Source of the DNA: an uncultured Verrucomicrobiota bacterium
GTDB lineage: Bacteria > Verrucomicrobiota > Kiritimatiellia > CAIVKH01
NCBI GenBank assembly: GCA_937872895.1
Contig: CALMUP010000022.1
Coordinates: forward strand, 18,874-82,873
Direction of reading: 5' to 3'
DNA length: 64,000 bases
Position 1 is the first letter of the stretch. Every line of letters starts with the position of its first letter. The translations under genes and the position numbers were made by a program. Shown one piece after another: positions 8,658-17,500 of the stretch. The notes beneath the pieces are model-generated. The model was not told the origin of the DNA, did not search any database, and worked only from the letters and a program-made list of their open reading frames with translations.

Positions 8658-9476
8658 CCTGAACACCCACACATCCTGCTCGAGGCTGTTGGCCAGCGGG
8701 GATGGGTGGTGGGCGCATTCGGTGAGGCCGGGGAACAGCGTGGTGCGCACGTAGGCGGGCGGGTGGAAGGCCGCATACCATTTCTTGCCTTCCTGCACCT
8801 GCCCGCGCACCACCAGTTCCCCGCGGTCATACCGGGCCTGCTCGCCGGGCAGCAATTCCGCATGGCGGTAGCGGTCGCCGTGGGTGGTCACGACCAGGAT
8901 ACCGCCGGGTTTGAGCAGGCGCACCAGTTCAGCGCTCCAGGCCCGGTGCATCGCTTCCGACAGGTGGGTGAACACCGACAGGACATAGATCGCATCGAAC
9001 CGTGCGTCCGGATAAGGCAGGTGCGGGGCAAGCTGGTTGGCTGTGACATGCAGGTGCGGCAGGGTGGTTTGGCACCAGTCCACGGTTGCGGGGTTGTAAT
9101 CCGTACCGTGGACCTCGCTGCCGACGGGCAGCAGGCCGGGCAAATGGCGCAACACGCGGGCCGGGCCGCAGCCCCACTCGAGCACGTGGGGCGCGGCGGC
9201 TTTGCCATGCGCGGCGATGAGGGACGCGATGTAGCGGGCGTGGTTCAAGCCGAGATCATGGTACGTTTTCAGGTCGATGTGCGCATAGGCATCGTAGGCG
9301 AGCTCGAGCGGCGGGGTCGGGAAATCCGGATGCGCACCCTGGAAACGTTGGTTCGCTTCGCGCCACTGACGGCAGAGCCAGACAAACTTCAGCCGGTCGA
9401 ACAGGTCCAGGAGTCCGGTGCGCCGCAGCAGGGCGACCAGGCGGGCGCGCGGATGATTCGTGGCGGCGCCGGTCAC
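8652..9476 (-). CDS. SAM-dependent methyltransferase (class I)
   Basis: The 274-aa protein has a Rossmann-type methyltransferase core. HVLEWGCGPARVLRHLP is motif I for S-adenosylmethionine binding, VHGTDYNPATVDWCQ carries the acidic residue that contacts the ribose, FDAIYVLSVFTHLSE is the post-II segment, and LLKPGGILVVTTHG follows. The GTG start at 9476 overlaps the stop of the upstream HIT gene (GTGA). The longer in-frame extension only shadows that gene, so I reject it. It ends with WVFRK. The substrate cannot be told from sequence; a small-molecule or sugar methyltransferase near the GT-C gene is possible. It is translationally coupled to the HIT hydrolase. Confidence 0.82.
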   Translation of the reverse strand: MTGAATNHPRARLVALLRRTGLLDLFDRLKFVWLCRQWREANQRFQGAHPDFPTPPLELAYDAYAHIDLKTYHDLGLNHARYIASLIAAHGKAAAPHVLEWGCGPARVLRHLPGLLPVGSEVHGTDYNPATVDWCQTTLPHLHVTANQLAPHLPYPDARFDAIYVLSVFTHLSEAMHRAWSAELVRLLKPGGILVVTTHGDRYRHAELLPGEQARYDRGELVVRGQVQEGKKWYAAFHPPAYVRTTLFPGLTECAHHPSPLANSLEQDVWVFRK

Positions 9477-9973
9477 GCGGTGAAATCCTTTTCGGCTGCG
9501 GCAAAGGAAGGTCGCAGTTCCGCCCACAGGGCTTCGAGCGCCTGCGGAATCACCCGGACATCGCCGATCACGCTGGTAAAATTCGTGTCGCCGACCCAGC
9601 GCGGCACGACATGCAGGTGCAGGTGGTCCTTCAGTCCGGCCCCCCCGGCATCGCCGAGGTTGATGCCGAGGTTGAAACCGTCGGGTCGGATGCGCTTCTT
9701 GAGAATCTCCACGGCCAGGGCGGACCAGCGCATGCACTCGAGCATTTCCGCGTGGGTCAGTTCGGCCATGACCGAGACATGGCGGTACGGGCAGATCATC
9801 AGGTGTCCACCGGTATACGGGTAACGGTTCATCACCACGGCGCAGGTGGGTCCGCGCGCCAGCACCAGATGCTCCGGATCACGGTTGCTGCCGAAATAGG
9901 CGCAGAGGAAGCACCCGTCGGTTTTTTCGCCGCGTATGTATTCGATGCGCCAGGGCGCCCAGAGTCGTTCCAT
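9473..9973 (-). CDS. HIT-family nucleotide hydrolase or phosphorylase
   Basis: The 166-aa protein contains the histidine triad HLHLHVVPRW, whose middle His is the nucleophile acting on nucleoside phosphates. The N-terminal MERLWAPWRIEYI and the CFLC pair resemble the Ap4A phosphorylase-type branch of the family, in which cysteines and a histidine can bind zinc. NRYPYTGGHLMICPYRHV is the usual family segment. It is the first gene of a two-gene minus-strand unit with the methyltransferase and diverges from the GT-C gene over 93 bases. Likely substrates are dinucleoside polyphosphates or AMP derivatives. Confidence 0.9.
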   Translation of the reverse strand: MERLWAPWRIEYIRGEKTDGCFLCAYFGSNRDPEHLVLARGPTCAVVMNRYPYTGGHLMICPYRHVSVMAELTHAEMLECMRWSALAVEILKKRIRPDGFNLGINLGDAGGAGLKDHLHLHVVPRWVGDTNFTSVIGDVRVIPQALEALWAELRPSFAAAEKDFTA

Positions 9974-10066
9974 GCATCGTAACTACCACGCGAGCGCGGT
10001 TGATTCCAGCCCGGATGTTGGGCAAGGTCGTGGTGTGATAACCACCAGCACCAGGACGGAGGAAGC

Positions 10067-12025
10067 GTGATCGGGCGAGGATGGATCGGACTCGCCGCGG
10101 CCGGCATGGCCCTGTTGTGGACCGGCTGGATCGCCGGTGCGCTGGGGAGGTTCGCGGTCTTACCGGTGATCGCCGTGGCCGCGGTGGCCGGACTGCTCGC
10201 CGCATGGCCGCTGCCGAAGTCGGGCATGCGCAAGCCGGATGCCGCCTGGATCGCCGCGCTGGTGATTGCCCTGGTGGCGATGGCGCTGGCCTGGCCGCCC
10301 GGTCACGTGATGCAGCTGCAGTGGGATCCCGCCATCTACATCCAGAGCGGTGCGGTCCTGGCGCGTGAAGGTGGACTGGCCTTCGACCTGCCGGTCTTCC
10401 ATCGCCTGCCGCGCATCATCCAGGAATTGGTATCGACCACGGGTTGGCACGTGCAGCCCTATTCGGGCATGGTGCTGAATTCGGCAGGCGAGGTGGTTCC
10501 CGTGTTCTACCACGGATTCCCGGTGTGGGTCGCGGTGATGTTCGGATTGGCCGGCGTGGACGGTGCGTTGGCCGCCAATATCCCGTTGTATGGCATCGCG
10601 ATCCTGTTGATGTTCGTGCTGGCGCGCCGCTGGTATGGAGCGGGATGGGGAGTGGTCGCGGCGTTCCTGCTGGCGGTGTCGCCGGTCATGATCTGGCAGT
10701 CGCGATTTCCGACGGCGGAACTGCTCGCCCAGGTGCTGCTGCTGGGTGGATGGATCCTGCTCGATCGATGCTGGTCGGAAACCGGGCGCGGCCGCGGTGC
10801 GGCCTTCATGGCGGGTTGCGCGTTTGGTCTCGCCATGGTGGTGCGGTTCGATTCGCTGCTCGTGCTGGTGCCGCTGCTGGTGGTGCTGGCTTCGTGGTGG
10901 CATGACCGGTCGGTGCGGGTACGCGTGGGCTGGGTGTTGCTTCCCATGCTCGTGCTGGCCGTGCATGCCGTGCTTCATGCGGTGTGGATGGGGAGTCCGT
11001 ATTTCCCGCGGCGTTCGCTGGTGATCGCCGGATTGGGGGCGGCCGTGGCGGGCTTGAGTGTCCAGGCCGTGGCAATCGGCCGGGCGCGGTGGTGGTCGCC
11101 GGGTTGGTTGTTGCTCTCGCGGCGGCAGGCCATCAGCGTGGCCGGCGGGTGGTTGGGCGCGATGTTCGTGCTGGGTGTACTGCGCCCGTGGATCGTCGGC
11201 ACGGATCTGGTGCCGGTGGCCTGGATGGTGCATCCGGTGGTACGGTGGGCGTTCGGGTCGGAGGCGTGGAACCTCGTGGTGCTGGTAGCCGTGGCGGGTG
11301 GTGGCATGGTCGTGCTGGCCATGCTCGGCCTTGCGGGTTCGGTGCTCGCCGACGAGGAACGTCCGGTGCGACGCATGGCTGTGCTGGTGATGATGGCGGT
11401 GTGGCTGATCCTGATGGGTGCCTTGCACCATGAACGCGAGATGTTGTGGATGTGCCGCCGATTGGTGCCGGTGGTCGTGCCCGCCCTTGTTCTCGGCGTG
11501 GTGGCCTCACTGCATGGATTGGCCGTGCGTCTCCCCCTGCGTGCCCCGGCGCGGCGATTCTGGTTCATGGTCGCCGTGCTGGCGCTCGGGGTCGGGTTGT
11601 ACACGCCGTTGTCACGGGTGGCCGGGATCCGTGAATTTCATGGCACGAAGGCGGGCTTCGCGCAGCTTGCCGGACAGTTGCCGGAAAACGCCCTGGTCTT
11701 CGCGGATATTCCGGGGGTGGGGGCGGTCCTGCGCACGGTGTACGGGCGGGACGCGCTGGAGTTGAGCGGTCCGACCATGGCGCGCCGGGCGGTGTTGATG
11801 CGGTGGCTTCCGGCGTTGAAAGCCGAACGGCCGGTCTATTGGGTCACCCCGGTCCCCATCGACCCGACCCAGGCGGACACCTACATACTTCGCGGGAAGA
11901 ACGAATTCCGCTCGCGCATCTACGACCAACCGGAGCGAACCGTTCCGGATCGCTGGGTGGATGTGCGCAGTGAATTCTTCATCTACCAGGTACGCCCGTA
12001 TCCCGAGGAGCCCGGTCCGCCATGA
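10067..12025 (+). CDS. Polytopic membrane protein, GT-C glycosyltransferase-like
   Basis: The 652-aa protein is dominated by hydrophobic segments (about a dozen), starting at residues 5-25 and 30-45. The first large loop carries QLQWDPAIYIQSGAVLAREGG, with an acidic residue in the position used by ArnT/PMT-type GT-C enzymes that take sugars from lipid-phosphate donors. A soluble C-terminal tail of about 110 residues follows (from GIREFHGTKAGFAQ). GTG 10067 is supported by GGAGGA five bases upstream. The next gene starts inside its stop (ATGA). A role in envelope glycosylation or polysaccharide assembly is inferred; the donor is unknown. Confidence 0.65.
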   Translation: MIGRGWIGLAAAGMALLWTGWIAGALGRFAVLPVIAVAAVAGLLAAWPLPKSGMRKPDAAWIAALVIALVAMALAWPPGHVMQLQWDPAIYIQSGAVLAREGGLAFDLPVFHRLPRIIQELVSTTGWHVQPYSGMVLNSAGEVVPVFYHGFPVWVAVMFGLAGVDGALAANIPLYGIAILLMFVLARRWYGAGWGVVAAFLLAVSPVMIWQSRFPTAELLAQVLLLGGWILLDRCWSETGRGRGAAFMAGCAFGLAMVVRFDSLLVLVPLLVVLASWWHDRSVRVRVGWVLLPMLVLAVHAVLHAVWMGSPYFPRRSLVIAGLGAAVAGLSVQAVAIGRARWWSPGWLLLSRRQAISVAGGWLGAMFVLGVLRPWIVGTDLVPVAWMVHPVVRWAFGSEAWNLVVLVAVAGGGMVVLAMLGLAGSVLADEERPVRRMAVLVMMAVWLILMGALHHEREMLWMCRRLVPVVVPALVLGVVASLHGLAVRLPLRAPARRFWFMVAVLALGVGLYTPLSRVAGIREFHGTKAGFAQLAGQLPENALVFADIPGVGAVLRTVYGRDALELSGPTMARRAVLMRWLPALKAERPVYWVTPVPIDPTQADTYILRGKNEFRSRIYDQPERTVPDRWVDVRSEFFIYQVRPYPEEPGPP

Positions 12026-12468
12026 GCACAGGTGACCAGAATGCGTGGGTGGAACGACCGGCCGAGGGCGTCAGCATGGGGCGTCGATGGCGCGACGTGC
12101 GGCGACTGCTGGTGCGGCCGGCGCGTGTGGAGGCGATCCGGTGGGGCGAGGTGGTTGTTGCCGGTTCAGGTGGACGGCTGGTCGCCCACCGCGCGGTTCG
12201 TCGGACCATTGCGCCGGATGGCCGGATGGTGTGGATTACCAAAGGGGACGGCAGCTGGTTTCCCGACCGGTGGGCGATCGACGCGGCCTCGGTTGAGGGG
12301 ATCGTGGAGGCCGTCCGATGGGAAGACGGGACTGTGATGACCGTGCGCCGGAGCGATGGATGGTGGCCGGCAGTGACCGGTTGGGTCCTTTCGTGGATTT
12401 GGCGACCGGTAGAGCCGGCTCAGGCCAAAACGCTTTCGCGGAATGTATCCAGCGATGACGGATCGTGA
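12022..12468 (+). CDS. Degenerate S24/S26 signal-peptidase-like protein
   Basis: The 148-aa protein resembles the short S24/S26-type proteins that often lie beside PqqD and HprK-like genes. The matching stretch is GGRLVAHRAVRRTIAPDGRM followed by ITKGDGSWFPDRWAIDAASV and VEGIVEAVR, which parallels the family pattern 'grlvvHRvv...lltKGDa.p.pD.pv...vlGrVvav'. The catalytic Ser-x-Met-Pro segment is not evident, and the usual L-R-P-G-D before the first strand is replaced by IRWGEVVV. It is therefore probably inactive, or acts as a chaperone or binding protein. It overlaps the upstream stop by four bases. Its 3' end overlaps the convergent HprK-like gene by 49 bases. Family assignment is by pattern memory. 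Confidence 0.5.
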   Translation: MSTGDQNAWVERPAEGVSMGRRWRDVRRLLVRPARVEAIRWGEVVVAGSGGRLVAHRAVRRTIAPDGRMVWITKGDGSWFPDRWAIDAASVEGIVEAVRWEDGTVMTVRRSDGWWPAVTGWVLSWIWRPVEPAQAKTLSRNVSSDDGS

Positions 12469-13280
12469 CGGAAGTGGAACTCGAGCAGGGCCACCTGGTC
12501 CCCGAGTGCTTCCAGCAAGGCCATGGCCTGGTCAATCGATGTCCGGGAGAAAAAGGGAACCAGGGAGCATGCGGTCAATTCGGCCAACGCCGTCAGTGGA
12601 TCGAGCGCGACGACGCGGTTTTCGTTGGCCTGCCGCAGCCGCACCACGCCGTGAAGCGGCGCGGATGCCGGGCTTACCACCGGCTCCTCGCCGTGCCACG
12701 GCGTTCCGGCCACCTGCCACGCGCCGTTTGCATGTCGGTAAATGGCCACCCGGTCATCATTCAGGAGCAGCGCGCCGGTGGCTCGCCACCACCGGCTCAA
12801 GGTGGTCTTGCCCGCACCCGAGGGTCCGAAGAACACGTAACCGCGACCATCGATAACCACGGCCGAACCGTGCACCACCAGGACGTCGGCGTGAAGGAGT
12901 CGGTTGATCAGGATGGCCTGGTCGTAGGGATAATTGATCGCATGGACGGCAGGTGCGGCGCGGCGGCCGGCAAACGGTTGGATGGTTCCGGAGGCAAAGT
13001 CGGGAGACAGGTTCGCCACCGGTGTCCACCGGCTGTTCATGACGTGGTAGATCTCGATAACGACCCGATCTTCGCGGTTCCCCATCCGCCATACTTCGTT
13101 CGCCCAGAAGGGTGGGGCGGTTAGCCCGGAGAGGCGCGGGGTGTCTGGCCTGAAAACCTGGTAGGATCCAAACGGAGCGTGGGCCGGTTCGGAAAACTGC
13201 GTATAACTGTCGGGAAGCGTAGCCGGGGCTCCCGGTTCAACGGCCGTAAACCGGAACGACCTGCCGGCGATGGCAAGCAC
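12420..13280 (-). CDS. HPr-kinase-like P-loop protein of a peptide-maturation cassette
   Basis: The 286-aa protein has the HprK/ScmC-like arrangement. VVHGSAVVIDGRGYVFFGPS (from about residue 136) leads into the Walker A GPSGAGKTT (152-160), and LLLNDDRVAI provides the acidic pair. VSPASAPLHGVVRL and DPLTALAELTACSL are typical of the C-terminal half. Proteins of this type occur in lasso-peptide and SynChlorMet-type clusters, where they are thought to phosphorylate a peptide or partner. The GTG start at 13280 lies seven bases after the stop of the 55-aa precursor-like gene, with no clear ribosome site, so it is probably coupled to it. The first 60 residues match nothing I recognise. It could also be a metabolic HprK paralogue, but there is no HPr gene nearby. 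Confidence 0.7.
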   Translation of the reverse strand: MLAIAGRSFRFTAVEPGAPATLPDSYTQFSEPAHAPFGSYQVFRPDTPRLSGLTAPPFWANEVWRMGNREDRVVIEIYHVMNSRWTPVANLSPDFASGTIQPFAGRRAAPAVHAINYPYDQAILINRLLHADVLVVHGSAVVIDGRGYVFFGPSGAGKTTLSRWWRATGALLLNDDRVAIYRHANGAWQVAGTPWHGEEPVVSPASAPLHGVVRLRQANENRVVALDPLTALAELTACSLVPFFSRTSIDQAMALLEALGDQVALLEFHFRHDPSSLDTFRESVLA

Positions 13281-13287
13281 CGGTAGA

Positions 13288-13455
13288 TCAGGAGGGGTTG
13301 ATCTGGAACAACGGGGTCACGCCGTCCTGGGCACAGGCGTTGTTGTCCAGCGAATCCTTGCAGACCGCCATGGCAACCACCCGCTTGTCTTCCAATTTCA
13401 CTTTGGTGATTTTGGGGCGCTTGTATGTGCGTTTCATGTTGCTGGTCGAAGGCAT
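13288..13455 (-). CDS. Candidate RiPP precursor peptide, 55 aa
   Basis: This short gene starts at ATG 13455 with a GGGAG ribosome site seven bases upstream and a well-spaced promoter at 13498-13526. The peptide begins MPSTSNMKRTYKRPKITKVK, continues LEDKRVVAMAVCKDSLDN, and ends NACAQDGVTPLFQINPS. The Y-x-x-P-x-I-x-x-V-x-L segment followed by V-V-A and Cys is the leader style seen in precursors recognised by PqqD-type domains. The presumed core after residue 30 has two cysteines (32 and 41), several Asp/Asn and a single Phe. It is immediately followed by the HprK-like gene. A second in-frame ATG at residue 7 is possible. That it is modified is inference; the gene itself is well supported. Confidence 0.65.
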   Translation of the reverse strand: MPSTSNMKRTYKRPKITKVKLEDKRVVAMAVCKDSLDNNACAQDGVTPLFQINPS

Positions 13456-13497
13456 GGTGAGCTCCCGGCTACTGGCAATCTGACGGTTGACGGTTTC

Positions 13498-13526
13498 AAC
13501 ATACAGCTACCGCATTCGAATGTCGA
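13498..13526 (-). promoter_or_regulatory. Candidate promoter of the precursor-HprK operon
   Basis: On the minus strand TCGACA (13526-13521) and TATGTT (13503-13498) are 17 bases apart, matching five and four of six consensus positions. Transcription would begin near 13491, leaving about 35 bases before the ATG of the 55-aa gene. Confidence 0.5.
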
Positions 13527-13575
13527 GGTCGATGTGGGGATAGACACCCACAAAAGGTCTACTCGGCGGGCTGAT

Positions 13576-13613
13576 CCATCGAAAGCGAGCGCATGTGCGA
13601 CCGCTTTCGATGG
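13576..13613 (-). terminator. Hairpin after the secreted-protein gene
   Basis: CCATCGAAAGCG (13576-13587) and CGCTTTCGATGG (13602-13613) form a perfect 12-bp stem with a 14-base loop, eleven bases beyond the stop of the gene at 13625. No T-run follows on the minus strand, so termination is plausible but not proven. Confidence 0.45.
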
Positions 13614-13624
13614 TGTCGGGTCGA

Positions 13625-14119
13625 TTAGCCCTCAGGCTCTGCTTCGCAGTCCTTGATGCAATAACCCATGTACATGGCCCAATTCCGGCCGAGCTTCGTA
13701 CCCTCGCCCCAAGCCGTTTCTTCCTGTGTCTTGTTGCCATTGGTCTTCTTCACCACGGCATGAGCGGCAATAATACCACAGGTCGATCCGCGAAATGCGG
13801 TCTTGGGAATAGCGTAGGATACGGTGGTGACTCCGTTGTGAACCCCCTTGTAAGGCATGCGCCCCGGGATTCCGAAGCTAATATCGCGCAGGTTGAGACC
13901 TGCTGAAACGTGGGTTTCGGTGATAAGCCAGCCATCTTGGGCGAAAAAAGTCACATAAATGTACAGTGCGTCGTTTCCGATAACAATATCGCCTGCATCA
14001 TGCTTCTGTCCTGCAATCAAATTGTAGGATTGCGGTTGACCACAAATCGTCTGCGCCGAACCTATGGCAGCAAAGCCCAAACCGCAGACCAACACCAAAC
14101 CGAGCAGTCTTTTCTTCAT
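13625..14119 (-). CDS. Small secreted beta-rich protein with four cysteines
   Basis: The 164-aa product has a clear signal peptide (MKKRLLGLVLVCGLGFAAIG, then SAQ cleavage). The mature part contains GQKHDAGDIVIGNDALYIYV, then GWLITETHVSAGL and PGRMPYKGVHNG. This pattern recurs in secreted proteins of many phyla as a beta-sandwich module of unknown function. Cysteines occur at the mature N-terminus (TICGQ), in STCGI and in the C-terminal YCIKDCEAEPEG, so disulfides are likely. It lies upstream of the precursor-like gene on the same strand but is separated by a hairpin and a new promoter. Whether it is part of the peptide system is open. Confidence 0.75.
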   Translation of the reverse strand: MKKRLLGLVLVCGLGFAAIGSAQTICGQPQSYNLIAGQKHDAGDIVIGNDALYIYVTFFAQDGWLITETHVSAGLNLRDISFGIPGRMPYKGVHNGVTTVSYAIPKTAFRGSTCGIIAAHAVVKKTNGNKTQEETAWGEGTKLGRNWAMYMGYCIKDCEAEPEG

Positions 14120-14373
14120 AGCATTCTCCTATTTGATTAATCGGTATATCACACTAGTAAACAAGTGCGTATTTTGTCAATAATTTCCATACTAACCGTT
14201 GTGAATATTACGTAATTATCTGTGATGCATGCGGTAGTATAAAATTTTTGCCTTCGTGGTCGCATAATACAGCAAGTAAAGACCCGGTGAGCGGGTTCCG
14301 TTTGAGGCAGCCGGCTCCAGAAAATTTGCGCTCATCGCACTTCTGGTGGGCAAAAATTTCATTTCTGAAAAAA

Positions 14374-14403
14374 AATCACATCGGTGAAAAATCGGTTGTG
14401 ATT
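14374..14403 (+). promoter_or_regulatory. Inverted repeat overlapping the -35 of the giant gene
   Basis: AATCACA (14374-14380) and TGTGATT (14397-14403) are perfect inverted copies separated by 16 bases. The right half overlaps the candidate -35 element TTGTGA. It could be an operator or the stem of an upstream RNA structure; half-site orientation is opposite to a CRP site. Confidence 0.3.
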
Positions 14404-14424
14404 ATCCGGTACTTTTCTTACTAT
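14396..14424 (+). promoter_or_regulatory. Candidate promoter of the giant surface-protein gene
   Basis: TTGTGA (14396-14401) and TACTAT (14419-14424) are 17 bases apart, with four of six matches each. The transcript would have a leader of roughly 108 bases before ATG 14539. Confidence 0.35.
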
Positions 14425-14538
14425 GGCGTTTGCGATAAATCGATTTTTCCCTTTTAGGGGGTATGGCTTTACGCGTACGAAGCGGGGAATTTCGGTTGTG
14501 GGTAGCTGTGATTTGAAACGGGTTGCCGGAGTTTTTTT

Positions 14539-17500
14539 ATGAATGCATGTAGAGGGATCCACGCCATGAGAAAAGTAACTGTTGATTGTCGCCGTCCGAC
14601 CTTGTTCGGCCGTGTTATTGCCTCGCTTGCAACGGCCGCAACGGTGATCGCACTTAGTGGCGAGTTGGCTCAGGCCCAGACCTTCACCAACACCTATACC
14701 ACGGCGGGAAGCACAAATTTCGTGATTCCGGTGGGCGTCACCCAGATTACGGTTCAAGCATGGGGCGGCGGTGGTGGTGCTCGATTGGGTGGTGGGACGG
14801 GTCGGCGTTCAGGTGCCGGTGGTGGTGCCTATGCCAGTTCATCGCTGTCGGTTACCGCCGGAGCCAATTTCACGATCGTCGTAGGTGATGGTGGCGCCGT
14901 TGGTGATCCGGGATCGGCTGGTGGTGTGTCATCGGTCGGAAATGGATTGGTCACCAATGTACTTGCCGCTGGAGGAGGGGGTGGTCCTTCCGACAATACC
15001 GCAGGTGCGGGTGGAACGGTTGCTGCCAGCATTGGTGCGACCCGGTTTGCCGGTGGTGCCGGTGGTGTGCGCGGCGCGACCACCGGTGGTGGTGGCGGTG
15101 GTTCAGCTTTTATCACATCGAATGGCTTGGCGGGTGCTGTTGGTGATGCGAACGGAGGAGCGGGTGGTGCCGGCACAGGTTCCGGTGGAGCGGGCGGTAA
15201 CAACGGTGCTTCCGGTAACCCTGGCAATACTCCTGGTGGTGGTGGCGGTGGTCGTGGAGAAAGCGGAGCCACATCCGGTGCTGGTGCAGTCGGTCGGGTC
15301 ATTATCACCTACTCGGCCCAGGCTGCTGGCGCTCCGGCCAGACTCTCCTTCAGTTCCTTGCCGTTGTCCGTCGTGAACAGCAACGTGTCGGCCTTGATCA
15401 CCATTGCCCTGCGTGACACCAACAACATTCAGGCGACCGCCACGAACAACGTGACCGTGAGTCTGTCGAGTTCGTTGTCGGGTAGTTTCCGCAACGTAGC
15501 CAACACCACCAACATCACATCGGTCGTGATTAGCAATGGGCAATCACAGGTTTCATTCCGTTACCGGCCTACGGTATTGGGTACGCACAACCTGACGGTC
15601 TCTGCTGCCGGGTTGTCGTCGGCTACCCAGGCGCTGACGTCCGTTGCGCAGCCGGTCATCGTGCAAACCTATTTCGTCCCCTATGCCGAGGAGAACATCT
15701 ACCGGGCGTTGAATACCATCAATACAGCCGCCACGGGAACCAATGCCGCCCTGATCTCCATCTCGGCTTTCGCCAGCAACACCATCATCTACTATGACCA
15801 TTGGGAGGATGGCTACGAGAGTGACTTGAGCAATCCGACCCAATCCACCACGTTGGTGTGGGGTGACGGGATTGCCGCCAACGGTTGCCCGCCGAATTTC
15901 ACCAACATCGTTTCCTGCTCGGATGCCGGTGATTTTATCGAGCGCGGGCAGGCGGTGGTCGCCATCAACACGATGCCATCGAATCCCCGCAACTCCGCGG
16001 ATATCCGTTTTGATGGTCGAGACCGGTTTGGCGTCACCCGGCCAGTCGCGGTCACGCGTTTTGGTTGGGATGTCGCACCCGCCACCTTGTTGGCCGGATC
16101 AATTGAGGTGTTTGATATATCGGCACATGGCACACGTTTCGTTGTTCCGGTGGGAACCAATGTGATTACCGAGAGTTCGGCCTATGAATTGGTGTTGGCC
16201 AGCATCATGCCGACGCGTCAATCCGCGACGGTTGTCGTTGATTACAACAACGACGGCATTCCCGATTTGACCACCAACGTTGCGCTGGGTGCGACGTTGG
16301 CGTTGACCAGTAATGTATTGGCTGGAACGGTCATTACGTCGTCTGCACCCGTACAAGTGTCGCTGATAACCGGCGACATCGGATCCAATTACGAGTGCCG
16401 TTGGTATAATGTCCCGCCCGTCGATACGTGGAGCTCCCGTTACTTCAACCCGGTTTCGTCGGTGAATTCGGCGCAGGGGCGACTTGATGTCATCCTCTAC
16501 AATCCCAATTCAAATGCCATCACGGTGCTCCGCCAGTACAAGACCGCCGTGGATGATATTTTTACCACCACCAACGTGATTCCCGGGGGATCATTCGCCG
16601 TCGTCACGAATACCGAATTCAATACTGCTCAATATTATTACACGACCAACAACCAGGCATTTTATGGTATCGGTCAAATGGACGCATCCGGTGCCGGTCA
16701 GATCTCCGACTGGGGCTTCAGTCTGGTGCCGGAAAGTTTCCTGACACCGATCGCCTTCGTCGGGAGCGCGCCCGGTCGCGATCCGTTTTCCTCGACTTCG
16801 CCCAACACCAACGTGAGTCCCATTTGGGTTACCGTCGGTAGTCCGAAGTCCACGACCCTGTATGTTGATTACAACGGAAACGGTGGTGCATTCACCAATG
16901 ATTGCGGCGAGTACGATGCCAGCTTCCCCATATCCTACCTGGATTCACTGCGAGTCTACGATCCGGATGGCGATCAAACCGCCATGAAGCTGTTCACGTG
17001 CGATGGCACACTGATCACGGCGGCCTGGGGCCAGGACCCGCTTATCGCGCCGGCCGCTCAACCATCGCTGGACATGGGTTATACCGTGTTGCCACTACCT
17101 GGTATTGACGCTGAAAAGTCTGTAGCATTCGCCCCGGGTGGTGATTTGAACAACGATGGATTCCTCAATCCCGGGGAAATCATCCGATACACGATCATCA
17201 TTACCAATCCCAATGAGTCGGTATCCGGCGGCGTTACCGTCGAGGATATCCTGCCTCCCGAAATTACCTACAATACCAATACGACCTTGCTGGATGGCGG
17301 CACGCCCATTGCCGACTCCGGGGTAACACCATTCCCGCTGGACGAGGGAGGTTTCTTCCTCGGTGTGCTCACAGCTCAGACCGCCCGGGTGATCTCGTTT
17401 GATGCAACCGTTATCAACCCCTACACGAATACCAGCACCGTCATCACCAACCGTGCCCGCGTCCGTGATGACGTCTCCACTGTTATTGTCGTAACCGAAG

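Larger units (their letters stand above)
14120..14538. other. AT-rich 419-bp divergent intergenic region
   Basis: This gap between the minus-strand secreted protein and the giant gene is much richer in A and T than its surroundings. It contains a candidate promoter (14396-14424), an AATCACA/TGTGATT inverted repeat and a small ACCCG-GTGAG-CGGGT hairpin near 14280-14296. I found no convincing small gene or known riboswitch in it. Confidence 0.6.

Noticed and set aside
8652..9737. Longer methyltransferase starting at 9737
   Set aside because: Its first 87 residues are an R/P-rich shadow of the HIT gene; GTG 9476 with the GTGA overlap is better.
12413..12422. Perfect palindrome GAGCCGGCTC at the end of the HprK-like gene as another stop-codon hairpin
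   Set aside because: It has no loop and no heptamer array after it, so it does not fit the pattern seen at argC, gpmI and the methyltransferase.
14240..14340. Possible riboswitch upstream of the giant gene
   Set aside because: A GC-rich hairpin (ACCCG/CGGGT) is present, but the conserved loops of c-di-GMP or other riboswitches I know could not be matched.
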